Shown piece by piece: positions 24,510-36,000 of a DNA stretch of 60,000 nt (position 1 is the first letter of the stretch; each line of letters opens with the position of its first letter). Source of the stretch: Bolinopsis microptera (taxonomy: Eukaryota > Ctenophora > Tentaculata > Lobata > Bolinopsidae); assembly GCF_026151205.1 (NCBI RefSeq), contig NC_087073.1:12061578-12121577 (forward strand), written 5' to 3'. The notes under the pieces are model-generated. The model was not told the DNA's origin and did not search any database. It saw only the letters and a program-made list of their open reading frames with translations. A program made the position numbers and the translations under genes.

Positions 24510-27500
24510 CAATGAAACAAGAAATTCAATGAAACAAGAAATTTAATTTTAGCACATTTTACAGAATAAAAAGATGTAAAACAATTCATAAAATATAATG
24601 CCCATTTGGTGTATGACTTTTTGTCCTTGACTGCTAGTTTGGGTTTGGAAGGACAGGTAACTAATGGGGCAAGGAATGCGCGTGCCTGAGAGCTTTTGCA
24701 CACACCGAAACGCTAGTTCAGTAAGGTTTTTAGAGACAAGGCTCATATAAGGACTAGAAGAAATTTTTTAGTAGACATTAGGGGTTCTGTTTATAATAGT
24801 TGTTACTATAGGTTGCAGTCTTGTTGTGACAAAAAGTCTACACTGAAACATACTTTAGTTTATATTGTGTAGTACAAGGATATAAAATGCAGCTTCATGG
24901 TGGATATTGGAGAGCTAGCGAAAGATTATGGCCTTTGTGTCAATGGTTATAATAAGCTATAAATATCTTAAACTATACAGTGCTAATTAAAATTTCTTTA
25001 TAACTTCATTCTCAGATTAAATTTAATAAATTCAAAAACATACATTTATTTTATTAAAACTTTCTCACACATACTTTACTCACAGGACAAGACTTGGAAA
25101 ACAGTAGCCTAGGGAATTTAATTGAGATGTGTGTGACCAGCCAGTTATGATGTTTGGAAAATAACATTTGTGCAGTCAAAATCTTTTATGGTCCAATCAA
25201 GCAGGGCGTGGTTATGTTGATTGGCTAATAGCGCACGTTTTAGCTTTCCTCGCAAGCACATTACACTAGTAGTGAAGTCAGTCATTCTGAACTTTGGGGT
25301 TAAAATGTTAAAAATTTTGGTTGATCTAGTGTTGTGGTTGTCAGGTGGGTCTGCCTGACAGATTAGTAGGCAGGGTTTCCTTGACGAACATGTGTAACCC
25401 TCATGTAAGGATATTGGAGCACGGGATTTCATTATCTTGTAGAGCTCCAGGTAACTGTGGTATGTATAGAGATTTTGTATAGCTAGAATATTATTATGCT
25501 TGAATATAGGTTTGGTGTGCTCTTTTATGAAAAATTTTTTGTCAAGTTTCTGGTGTCCTATAGGCCTAGTACGTGCACAAGTCTTAAACTTATCAAGGTA
25601 CGCCAGCCTATCACCAAATAGTACTCTGAGACAGTACTTCTGAGCAGTAAATATTGAGCTTATACGTTGCTTAGCTGCCCCACCCCATACAGATATACAG
25701 TAAGAAAGATGTGATTCGAACAGGGTATAGTATAATTGTTGATGTAGAAATTCTGGAAGGGAGCAGCGAAGTCTACATAAAGTGGATGTGGAGTGATTTA
25801 GATTTCGCTTAAGAGCTTTAATGTGATCTTCCCATGATAGGTTCTCGTCAATTATAACACCCAGAAATTTTGCGGATGAAACCTTTTTGATTGGAAAGTT
25901 GTCTATAGTTAGTGCAACTTCAGGGTGTGATAAAATCTCTGACTTAGAACCTGCCATGGTGGGTTTGAAGTGTATGTAGCAGCACTTGGACATGTTTATA
26001 TGTAATTTATTCGCTCTCATATAAGATTGTAATGATGACAAAAGCTCATTTCCTCGTTCATATGCCTCACGTTTTGTTTTGCCGACAACAAATATATTGG
26101 TATCATCAGCAAAGGTAACAAATGATCCTAGTTTAGAACTGTTTGTGATGTCGTTCATATAAAGAAGAAATAGGAGAGGTCCAAGAATTGAACCCTGTGG
26201 GACACCAAATTGAATAGATAGGGTATCTGATTTTTCTCCTACAACTTCGGTGTACTGTTGTCTGTTTGTCAAGTAGCTTTTTATGAGGTTATTTGCAACT
26301 CCTCTCACTCCACATCCCTCTAATTTTATGAGAAGTGTTGAATGGTCGATGGTGTCAAAAGCTTTGCTTAGGTCAATGAATATTCCTAAAACATGATTCT
26401 TAAGTTTAAGAGATTTCGTAATTAAATCTACAGAGTAATTAACTGCATGAGATGTAGAGTGAGATTTCCTAAATCCAAACTGTGTCTTCGATATAACTCC
26501 CTGGGAGCTAACAAATCCGTATATTCTAGAATATATGAGCTTTTCAAAGATCTTACCGAAGACGGACAGTGTGGAGATAGGACGGTAGTTCTCTATTTCT
26601 TCTGGGTTACCTTTCTTATATACAGGTGTGATTTTACCAGTTTTTAGGACATCAGGAAATATACCTTGGGTCATAAGGATATTGAAGTAATTCGACAATA
26701 CAGGTGCAATTACATGAGATGACTTTTTTACTACACTTATGGGGATGTCACTGGCTTTACCATTTTCGAACTCGCTTATGATTTTCAATATTTCGTTCGA
26801 GGAGCAATCTTCTAGCCTAATATTTTTTTCATTTCTTGGGTTCAGGAAGTCATAGAAAGTTTTCATGGGTAATATAGGCAGGCCATTAGATAGATTATTC
26901 AGTGTCTCATTCAGCTTTGGTGCAATAGAGACAAACCAAGCATTGAATCCATTAGCAATTGCTCTTCTATCAACTATTCTTTGGTTATCAATGATAAATG
27001 GGGGCTTGGTTTGCCTCTTCTTTTTGCCCCTGAGTTCGTTAATAATTTGCCAGGTTTTCTTGCTGTTTTCACAGTTGTTTAGAATTTCGTTACAGTAATG
27101 CCAACGTTTGGCAGCTTTAATGATAGCTTTGAGCATCCTACGATAATCACTAAATACTTGGTAGAGCAAGATATTACCACCAGGGTTCTTATTAGTAACG
27201 GTGTCAGACCACTCCTTACGCAGTTCATGCTTTCTTTCTACAGACTGGATGATACTGTCTGTAATCCATGGATTAAGTTTGGGAGTTCTTTTTGTCACTT
27301 TTGGTACCTTCAGTTTGCAGTGTTTGTCAAGTGTCTGGTCAAAACATGCCGTAAACTCATCAAATTTTATTGAAGGAGTGAGCTGGTTTACCTTCACCTC
27401 AAGTTCAGTTATAAAGCTTTTTAATTTGGAACTCGAGTAATCATAATAGCGGACATGTTTCTGAGGCTCTGTATTGCGAGGGGTCTCTACTGAAGTGAAG

Positions 27501-28041
27501 GCAAATATAGGGGCATGCTCACCAAGCCGTTCCTCAATAACACCTGATAAGACTATATTCTCAATTTTATTTGTTAAAATGTTATCGATGCAGGAACTTT
27601 TACAGTGTTGACGAAAATGTGTTGCAATGGAGATAGTAGGGTAAAAGCCATTTCTGTATAATGTATCCTCAAAGAGCTGGGAACTGGTAGAAATATTAAG
27701 TATGTTTGAGTTAAAGTCTCCCAACAAATTGACAGTTTTCCCATTTAGCTGCTTTGCAAGTAATTCCAGGGTTTCACAAAAGCTATCAAAGCAGCCATTA
27801 GGGGGTCGGTAAATGACTCCATGAACAATTTTGCAGCCTGCGCTATCTGTGGATTCAACAAAGAGGCTCTCAATATTTGTAGTACAGTGTGATACGTTTT
27901 CTAAGACCACAGTGTTTAAATGGTCTGATACATAGAGTGCAACACCTGTGCCTTTTTTCTTACCTGCCAATGTTTCTTGATAGAATCCTGTGTATGATGG
28001 AATTTGGTACAGGCCCTGCTGTGCAGGATCAGTATTGATCA
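24510..28041 (-). mobile_element. LINE inserted in the transposase gene
   Basis: Flanked by GTATTT at 24504-24509 and 28042-28047, which reads as a target-site duplication. The element is reversed relative to the transposase. Its 3' end, at 24510-24544, is a 17-bp unit repeated twice (contains CAATGAAACAAGAAATT), a tail type seen in some CR1/L2-like LINEs in place of poly-A. The 5' end is truncated inside the endonuclease. The trailer between the stop codon (25145) and the tail is about 600 bp. Confidence 0.85.
25145..28041 (-). CDS. LINE endonuclease-reverse transcriptase, 5' truncated
   Basis: An uninterrupted frame of about 965 codons; the first few residues of the open frame beyond 28041 belong to the transposase in antisense. 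The endonuclease starts inside the domain (KKKGTGVALYVS), then YRPPNG, LLGDFNSN and HAPIFAF. The RT follows with GKITPVYKKG, NYRPISTLSVFGKIFEK, motif A IFIDLSKAFDTIDH, motif B FGVPQGSILGPLLF and motif C FADDTNIF, all catalytic aspartates present, then the C-terminal region. The CR1/L2-like (jockey-group) assignment is by general appearance. The lack of stops over 2.9 kb suggests a recent insertion. Confidence 0.9.
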
Positions 28042-29264
28042 GTATTTGATTTCTTTGCGGCAAGCTGGTGGACAGGTCGGAAGGACTGTTATCCGTGGTG
28101 CTCTCTTTGGCCTCGCAAAGGCAAATCTTACTGATTATGGTAATGTGCTTGATCTGACATTAACTCGTGGATGGTACCAGAGCTTGTATGCTCGAATGAG
28201 ATTTAGTAGAAGACGTGCTACTACATCGAGGCCCCCTGTCAGTCAAGCTGCGTATGAAGAGATAGCTCTAGGTATCATTATGATATAAAGGAAAAAGTGA
28301 TGAAGCACAAGATTCCAGACGACCTCATTATCACCCTCGATCAGACCCCTTCTAAGTTATTGAACGTTGGAAAGAACACTATGGCTAAAACTAACTCTAA
28401 AAGGGTGGCACTTCGAGACTCCGACGAAAAACGAGCAATTACCATCACCATAGCTGCGACTCTTACCGGGGAAATCCTTCCTTTTCAAATGATTTATGAT
28501 GGGAAGACTGCTAGATCGAGACCCGATCCCGCTCTTTTGCCAGATGGATTCTTACTGTGTGGCAACTCGTCTCACTGGTCCAATGCTGAGGAAACGATCA
28601 ATTTACTTAACAACGTTATCAAGCCGTATGTTGATCAAGTTATCAAGAAACTAGGACTCCCAGAAAATCAAAAGGCACTCTTAATATGGGATGATTTCCG
28701 TGGTCATACTGCATCTAATGTACAGAACCTATTGCCATCATTGAATATAGTTGCTAGTGATGTACCTAAGAACCTCACCCATTTGCTTTCTCCTCTTGAT
28801 CTGACGGTAAACCGTACATTGAAACGAATCGAGCAAGATGACAGTGCAGAATATATCAGTGCTGAGATTACTAGATGTCTTAAGATTTCTCCGCGAATAG
28901 ATGACATTAAAGTTAACACAGGAAAGCCTATTCTACGAAATTTGCACGCGAAGACTATCACGAAAGCGTTTGCTTACTTTCAGGGACCAGAAGGCAAACA
29001 AAACATTCTGCAAGGGTGGAAAGCTGCAGGAATTTGGAAAGCAGTAAAATCATTAAGAGACGCACAGAACATAATGGACACTAATGGCTTAGCGGATCCG
29101 TTTTCTCGTCTTACACTGATTGATTAATTTCTATATTTCTATTTTCTAGTCACTAAACGGATTTTTTCTGTTCTTTGGGAGATTGATGCAATCGTATAAA
29201 ATTAATGCCGTATAAAAAATATCCGTACAAAACTCGTGACGTACAAATATTCTGTACTAAGGTA

Positions 29265-29407
29265 CTCGAGAAATCGGGTGTGAGGGTTAAATGAGGAGCT
29301 GCACATTGCAGCAAAGTCTCGGACGAAGAAAGTATGGTACACACTACCTTAACCGTCACTGGCCAAAAAGATCCTTCGGCTTCCTGTAATTGGCTGGTTG
29401 CACTTAT
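29265..29407 (+). mobile_element. Probable SINE body, middle part
   Basis: No coding signal. Lies directly outside the right TA of the pogo-like element, so it should be contiguous with 22442 before that insertion. By position it is the continuation of the tRNA-derived SINE, itself cut again at 29408. The last piece would be 31010-31068, which ends in an A-run. This is inferred from the order of insertions. Confidence 0.45.
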
Positions 29408-31009
29408 GGGCAATTCCACCGTGACGGACACCACGATTATGCCATTTTTAAAAGTTCAAACGAATGTTGTGCTCAGGATGTTGCTTCTTTATCAGCTTAA
29501 ACTATTTATTAGTCCACATTTCACCTTTCTATAGGTTGTGTGAAAATTTCAGACCCCTACCATTATTACTTTCTGAGATAGCACCCCTGTGACGGACGCG
29601 ACTTAAATATGACACTTTTTTTGGGTGTCTACTCAGAAGGTACCCAAATCTATCTCAAAACGTTATCTATTATCTCTAATTTAGACATGCAGTGATAGAA
29701 AAAGGTTTAGGGATTTCTGAGATACCATTTTTTTGGAGATTGCTCAGTTTTTGTTTGCGTGGCGCCATTTTCAAATTGTGACGGACGTGACTGTGACGGA
29801 CACACGTTTTTTTTCAATTTCTCCAAATCTTCTATTTGACACTTTTATCTTCTTCAGTGACCTTCATTCTATATTTATGCCAATTTTTATGCCGCTAGTA
29901 CTTCCACGAAGTCTGCAATAGCCAAAATCGTCCATTTTGGGCATACGCTAGGGTATCAATCTAGGGGCAGCAATTATTTCTCTACTTGAACAAATTTATA
30001 ACTCTGGTAAAACATTCATCTCTGTTCAACACATCACACTGTTGAGACCATCTCCCAAAAGTTTCATTACTTTAGTGTTTAAAATGTGGAAGATATTAAA
30101 TTTTTACTTCAAAAATATGCGAAAATAGGGTAAAGTCCTTTTTTTGTGCCTTTTACCCCTAAAAAAGGTTAAGGCAAATAAAATGGCAAAACTCAGTCAA
30201 ATTTAATTATTGAATTGCATATGATGTTATTTGATAGTCTAGTCAACATAGTCAAACCTTATTTGACTTCAATTTGTCTTGGTTTTAGTCAAAATAATGG
30301 AAATATGGATAAAAATGGCTAAAAGTGAGCCGTACGCCCATATATGGGCATATACAAAATTATACATAACTCAGTCATTTTCTGTCCAATTTTCGATTTG
30401 ACAACATCGTTTTGTTAAGGACGGTCTCAGCTTTAACAAAAATGCATTTAAAGTCTGTTAAAAGATTTTTTGGAGCATTTTCAAAAAAATGTGACGGACG
30501 CGACAAGTTGGGACCCCCCTTCCAAAATTTTTTTCTTAAAAGATACAAGCCTGATAATTTCTACGGTACTCCCTTACCTTCAGAAGAGATAGGTTACAGT
30601 GGATTTTTGAATATAAATAGCACTATGTGGCTCTGAAAAAACTTTTTTGCTTAATTTTGTGACGGACGCGACACCATCTTTGTGGAAATTTTTTAGAAAA
30701 AGTATTTGAGTAACGGTTTTGAAACTTTGCATAGCTCTTATTCTTATGCCTATGCTTAAGTGTGTGGAATTTCATAGAGAAATATTGCTGCATACCCAAA
30801 CTATGGCCCTTTGAAAATTTGAATGATTTTTTTCATTTCCGAGTAGTGTTCCTTTGAATGAAAAAAATCAAAAGTTAATGCAATATGAAACAAAAAACTT
30901 TTGTTGACCTGTAAGGTTAAGAGTCTAACGAACATATTTTAACCAAAATTAGGTGCCTATCTTAACATTTTTCATTTTCACCAAGTGGAACCTTACCGTG
31001 GAATTGCCC
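29408..31009. mobile_element. 1.6 kb non-autonomous TIR element with GTGACGGACGCGAC repeats
   Basis: The ends are inverted repeats: GGGCAATTCCACCGTGACGG at 29408 and CCTTACCGTGGAATTGCCC ending at 31009. Flanks TTAT and TTGT could be a mutated 4-bp target duplication. The word GTGACGGACGCGAC, or a close variant, recurs at about 29421, 29590, 29779, 29791, 30492 and 30660, always in the same orientation. No ORF with homology. The family is not recognised. Confidence 0.7.
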
Positions 31010-31068
31010 TTGTGTAACATTGTGGCTGTTGGAATACACCGAAGTAAAATAAGTGTCTAGATAAAAAA
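31010..31068 (+). mobile_element. Probable SINE 3' tail
   Basis: Ends in an A-run (TAGATAAAAAAAA) immediately before sequence that resumes the Penelope-like RT frame on the minus strand. It fits the 3' end of the SINE whose tRNA head is at 22290. An imperfect duplication (AAAGTA at left, AAGGTA at right) may be the target-site duplication. Confidence 0.45.
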
Positions 31069-31279
31069 AAGGTAGTTAATAATAGATAAATCGTCAACAT
31101 ATCGTTCATTATTGGATAATATCTTTGCTAATCCCATTTTCTTTTCCTGAAGTAAACGTTTCATATAATTAAATTCCTTTTTGCCAACAGTGAGATCAGC
31201 TATAGGGGAACTTGAATTTCCACCCATGGGAATACCCTTGGTTTGTATGAATACAATCCCACCGAAGACGACATAAGTT
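31069..31279 (-). pseudogene. Penelope-like element RT, motif B-C piece
   Basis: Minus-strand frame with TYVVFGG, GIPMGGNSSSPIADL and RYVDDLSIINY, that is, RT motifs B and C of a Penelope-like reverse transcriptase with both catalytic aspartates. The residues upstream in this frame belong to the LINE 3' UTR inserted at 31279. Downstream the frame is cut by the SINE and resumes at 22286. Confidence 0.75.
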
Positions 31280-32715
31280 TTGATTGAAATAAATTTTCGT
31301 GCACATACAGAATGAATGGTTAATAATTTAATATATATGTAGACCAAGGTCTGTGCACGGGATGCTTCCTGGAAGAATCCAGTTCTTTTAGCGGGGCACC
31401 CTACCTAAAGCCAAATTGAGATATAATAATCATATTATAAATAAATAAATAAATTCTAACATTTATTACACGCTTCGACATTAAAATATACCCAACAAAG
31501 ATGTACATTAAAGTCATTCAAGCGAGACTTAGTGTTGAAATAGCAAGATTATGGACTTTTTAAACAGTTCAGATTTTATGAACAAATATTTGTATGAAGT
31601 TACCAAAATTATGCACTTTCATATCAGTTCAGACATTATGGACAAATATTAGAAATATTATCAAAAGCTAGTTGGAAATAAAACGTCTTTAGGGCATTTT
31701 TAAAACATTCTACAGATGATAATGATCTCACTGAGTAGGGTAATTCATTCCAAATTTTTGGTCCACAAAACATAAATGCAGCATCTGTTCGTCTGAAATG
31801 AGGAGCAGGAGGAACTTTCAACAAATAAAAGTCATCATCTAGTCTGGAACTTTGTCTTCGTACTTCCCTTAGATTGACGTGTCCTTGTAAGTACTGAGGG
31901 GCTATGTTATTAAGACACTTGAAGACCAGAAGTGATATTTTGAACTTAATTCTGAACCGAACAGGCAGAAAGTGGAGCTTTTTGAGGTAAGGCATGATAG
32001 GTTCACGTATCTTTTTTCCGTAAAGACCAAAGATAAATCTAGCAGCATTGTTCTGTATCTTTTGTAGCTTATGAAGATTCTTTTCTGTTATTCCATAATA
32101 GAGAGCTATTCCTAGAGAAATAATCAGAAATCGAATACCAATCAAATAATATGATATATAGGAGTAGTAACCATATTTACTATGCAAAATGCCCCAACCA
32201 CATAGTGTAAATTTATATAGAATTCAAATTCCATATCATCATTAAACCTCAATAGTCAATATAATAGCCCAAGCAAAATTAAATAACTTCTTATATACCT
32301 TACTGTCATACTACAAATTAATTAAACATTTGAAATCTGTTAACCAGAGAATAAATTTCTAAACCTAATGCAAGTGAAATAATTTAGATGCAATAATGAA
32401 TGCCTAATGTGAGTATCATCTGTCAATTTCCTTGTAAAAAAGTCTGTAAAAGAGATATGAGTAACTAATATAGAAGAAAAAACAGGAAGTTGTCGTCTGT
32501 TGAAAAATTAAATAAAATATCTAGAATATAAATTAGAATATAAATTAACATTCAGTCAATGTGTCGTCAATAAACTGTACAATTAAAACTGGGTGATACA
32601 GTCACCAAAAATAAATACTAAGTATAATAAGTAAATAAATTAAATGTGGTCTATAAAACTACCACTAGGTATAATAGGTCAATAAATTAAAAGTGGTTTA
32701 TAAAACTACCACTGT
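31279..32715 (-). mobile_element. LINE 3' UTR copy, reverse orientation
   Basis: In reverse complement it matches 36570-37325 nearly end to end, starting in the last codons of that LINE's ORF and ending at the same 3' sequence (TTTATTTCAATCAAAA). It is a 5'-truncated insertion of the same family into the Penelope-like element, and is itself interrupted at 31437-32106. A 13-bp tandem duplication (AAATTTATTATTT) at about 32811-32836 marks the other border region. Confidence 0.8.
31437..32106 (-). mobile_element. Nested LINE C-terminal fragment
   Basis: Absent from the otherwise collinear copy at 37150-37200, so it is an insertion. It reads on the minus strand with LQKIQNNAARFIFG, LHFLPVRFRIKFKI and PKIWNELP, the usual C-terminal region of jockey-group LINE reverse transcriptases, and has a stop at 31636. 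Its 3' tail is an (ATAA)n run at 31437. Residues encoded upstream of about 32106 in the open frame belong to the host repeat. Confidence 0.8.
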
Positions 32716-32815
32716 GCGAACCCTTCCTCCAGTTAAAACATGTCAGTCATGTGCAAAATCAATCAAAATGGTAAGGTGGTAAAAAAAGGGAAAATCCTTT
32801 CGATAAATAATAAAT

Positions 32816-33060
32816 TTAAATAATAAATTTAACAGCCTCTTTTAGGTCATCTTGACTAAAGCAGGCATGAGAATCATAGGTTTTATTGGAAAAGAAACAT
32901 GTATTACTGTCTCTTTTAGAAATACAAATATATCTATTACGGTCTGAAAATATTAAATCAACAACTTCATTAATCATATTCTCTACTTCAATCAAGTCTA
33001 ATCTGGTATAAAGAGTAGTAAAATCATATACTTGTATATTATAAACATCGCTATTTTTAT
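32816..33060 (-). pseudogene. Penelope-like element RT, motif A piece
   Basis: Minus-strand frame with NIQVYDFTTLYTRLD (motif A, catalytic D), then VENMINEVVDLIF and CFSQDDLKEAVKFII. This precedes the GIPMGG region in this RT family, so with 31069-31279 and 21856-22286 it makes one element in three pieces. The 5' part beyond 33060 is lost where the plus-strand LINE begins. Confidence 0.7.
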
Positions 33061-33069
33061 AACTAGAGT

Positions 33070-36000
33070 TGCTAAACTAGAGTTGCTAAACGCGGAGACA
33101 ATTTTACCCAGACTACTATTGATGTAATATTCACTAACTGTTATGCAGATTTTGTTCAATCTTCTGTTCTTGATGAACGTATTGGGGATCATCAAGCTAT
33201 TATGTGTGAGATAGATTGTAAAGTACCTATAGCTCCTAAATTTGAAAAGGTTGAAATTAGAAATCATTGTAAACGTAATGTTAAACAATTCTTAGACTAT
33301 CTAGATACCTGTTCTGATTACAGTCCACTATTGGAAAGTACAGATGTTGAAGCTATCACTGCTGGCCTTTGTATCATATTGAACAGGCATATGCAACCTT
33401 CTTCCCTTGCAAGACCATAGAAAGGCATGAAAAGTTCATACATAAACCTTCTACTGAACTTTTAAATGCCATTAATCATACACATTTTCTTCTAAAGAAA
33501 TTCCGTAAAAAGAAGGATAAGAGAGACAATGGAAATTGCAATAAATGTGGTACATGTAGCAAATGTATAAAGTGTAATGAGGCCTGGGATTGCTACAAGA
33601 TTCAGAGAAATATTAGAAATAAATTAGCTAAAACCTGCAAAAAGGCTAATGTAATCGATGATCTACAAGTTAAAAGTGCCAAAAATGATCTTAAAGGGAT
33701 ATGGAAAACTATCAAACTGGCATCAAATATGACCCCTGGTACAACTAATTGTCAAACTATCAATGAGAATGATCCTGAGCTATTTAACTTTCATTTTGCA
33801 AATGTTGGATCAAGATTACAAAATCAGGCCCCCAATATTGAAAGAGTTAGTTTTACTGATTTTTTACCTCCTAGAACTTCTAACATCTCATTTGATAGAT
33901 TCCAAGAAATAAATGAAACTGATATCCTAATGTATGTCAAAACGCTCAAGAATGACAAGGCATTGTATGACGATGTGCCTTTATTTTTACTTAAGCAAGC
34001 TGCACCATACATAGTTGAGCCACTGACCTATATTGTCAATTTGAGCCTTAATACAGGTGTTGTACCAACCCTTTGTAAAAAAGCTAGAGTAACTCCCATC
34101 CATAAGGCAGGAATGAAAGATGATCCTAATAATTACAGGCCAATATCCATCCTTCCACTTGTAGGAAAACGTATAGAATACTTTGTCGGCAAGCAACTCA
34201 CTGATTACATGGAAGAGAACAAACTTTTCATCCGGCATCAATATGGCTTTCGGAAAAATCACTCCACAACTTATTTGATGTACGATCTGATGGACGAAAT
34301 ATATATGAGTAAATCTAAGTCTTATAAACCAGGAATCATCTTTCTTGATCTTAAGAAGGCCTTTGACACAGTGAATCATGAAATATTGCTTCAAAAATTG
34401 GCATATTATGGAATTGGTGGCATTGCTTTAACCTGGTTTAAGAACTTCTTATCTTGTAGATATCAATGCACTAGGATCAATGGCAAACTAAGCTCATTTT
34501 TAGAAGTTCTGAGTGGTGTACCACAAGGAAGCATCATTGGGCCTATATTATTTAGTATCTTCATAAATGACATCATTTATGCCTGTAACCTATCTAACCC
34601 CTTTTCATTTGCAGATGATGGTGCACTATTCTTTGATCAAACCTGCAGAAGCACATTTATAAACATGAAAATAGAACTTATGACAATCTTTAAATGGCTC
34701 AGTGTTAATAAATTATCACTCAATGAAAAGAAGACTGAATTCCTATTGTTTGATTCTGTTGATCAACATGATGAATTAACCATTGAATGTAATGAGGTAA
34801 CTTTCACAATCAAGGAGTGCAAAGAGACAAAATATCTTGGCCTCATTCTAGATAGTAAATTAAACTTCAAAGCCATACATTCGCTCTTTGTACTCAGCAG
34901 CACATGATTTGAACTTCTCCATCCAGGGTTACGCCGACGATCATCAGCTGTATAAAAGTTTCAAGCCAAACGAGGAGCCCACCGTCCTTATCAACGATGT
35001 TCCCAAATGTTTCCAAGAAATTAATGACTGGATGAAAAAACATTATCTACAGCTCAATGCAGGAAAAACTGAGATTCTTGTTTTTGGGACACCGCTTGTT
35101 CTCCAGCAGCTGTCTATAGGGGGTGTGTTTGTTAACTCTGAGACGTGTGTCAGGCTGTCACCTGTTGCAAAGAACCTTGGATTTCGTCTCGACTCTCAAC
35201 TAAACTTTGGTGAGCAAATCAAGCAACTTAAAACATCGTGTTTTCTGAAACTAAGAGACCTTGCTAAGATGAAAACATTCCTCACAACCAAACAGATGGG
35301 AACACTGACTCAAGCAATTGTAATCTCATCGCTTGACTACTGCAATGCGCTTTACTATGGTTGTAGTCAAGCCTCAATTACGCAGCTGCAGAATATTGAG
35401 AACCGAGCATGCCGTCTGGTTTTTGGATTAAAGAAGAGAGACTCAGTCGAGGAGAAGCTCAAATCCCTTCATTGGCTCAAGGTGAAGGAAAGGATTGAGT
35501 TTAAGTTATGTTTACTGATTTTCAAAGCAGTCAATGGTGTTGCTCCTGCATATCTGTGTGATCTAGTACCATTTGTTAGTTCGAGTAGCAGAAGAACTTC
35601 CTCCTTACACCTACCTGTCGGATCTACAAGATCGCACCCAAGAGCGTTTCAGACTGTTGCTCCGAAAATCTGGAACCAACTACCAATTGAAATTAAGACT
35701 TGTTCTGATGTTGATCTGTTCAAAACATTATTAAAAACTCACCTGTTTAAGAAAAGTTATGGCATGAGCGATTAATTGACAATATAACTTTATGTTATTT
35801 GCTTAAACTGTTTAGGATGCAACCTAATGTCATGATCTTTTTGAACTTATTAGCAATTAGACTGTTAGCTCGCTTCATAAGCATGTCATCTTCGTTCCAA
35901 AACTTTTTATGTCCTATGCATACACTCCTTGATAGTTATCTTGATCTAGTATCTTTGTTTCACACAATAGAGCATAAGTTTTGTGGTTTATCCACTGGGC

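Larger units (their letters stand above)
24094..29127 (+). pseudogene. pogo/Tigger-like DDE_1 transposase, disrupted
   Basis: The N-terminal part at 24094-24509 (ATG 24094) has basic DNA-binding character with HFKLKYPNLNECTVRKYKK. The gene then resumes at 28048, after a LINE bordered by GTATTT direct repeats, with SLRQAGGQVGRTV. A frame change near 28262-28275 follows, and the catalytic domain runs to a stop at 29125-29127. Triad candidates are the D of LDQTPSK, a D of LLIWDDFRGH and the D of HLLSPLDLTVNR, the DDD pattern of pogo-type transposases that cut and paste DNA in the nucleus. With the LINE and frameshift the copy cannot make transposase. Confidence 0.85.
22443..29264. mobile_element. 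pogo-like DNA transposon carrying a HIRAN gene
   Basis: Terminal inverted repeats lie at 22445-22471 and 29236-29262 (27 bp, 24 identical), beginning CCTTAGTACA and ending TCAC on the inner side. Each is flanked outside by TA (22443-22444 and 29263-29264), the target duplication expected for Tc1/mariner-pogo elements. Subterminal GTATAAAATT motifs recur inside both ends. Between the ends are a HIRAN-domain gene (minus) and a pogo/DDE_1 transposase (plus), divergently arranged. A 3.5 kb LINE (24510-28041) sits in the transposase; without it the element is about 3.3 kb. Confidence 0.85.

Noticed and set aside
24114-24512. 132-codon frame on the minus strand
   Set aside because: Antisense to the transposase N-terminus; composition typical of a shadow frame.
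33987-34394. 135-codon frame on the minus strand
   Set aside because: Antisense to the reverse transcriptase motifs of the plus-strand LINE; no independent support.
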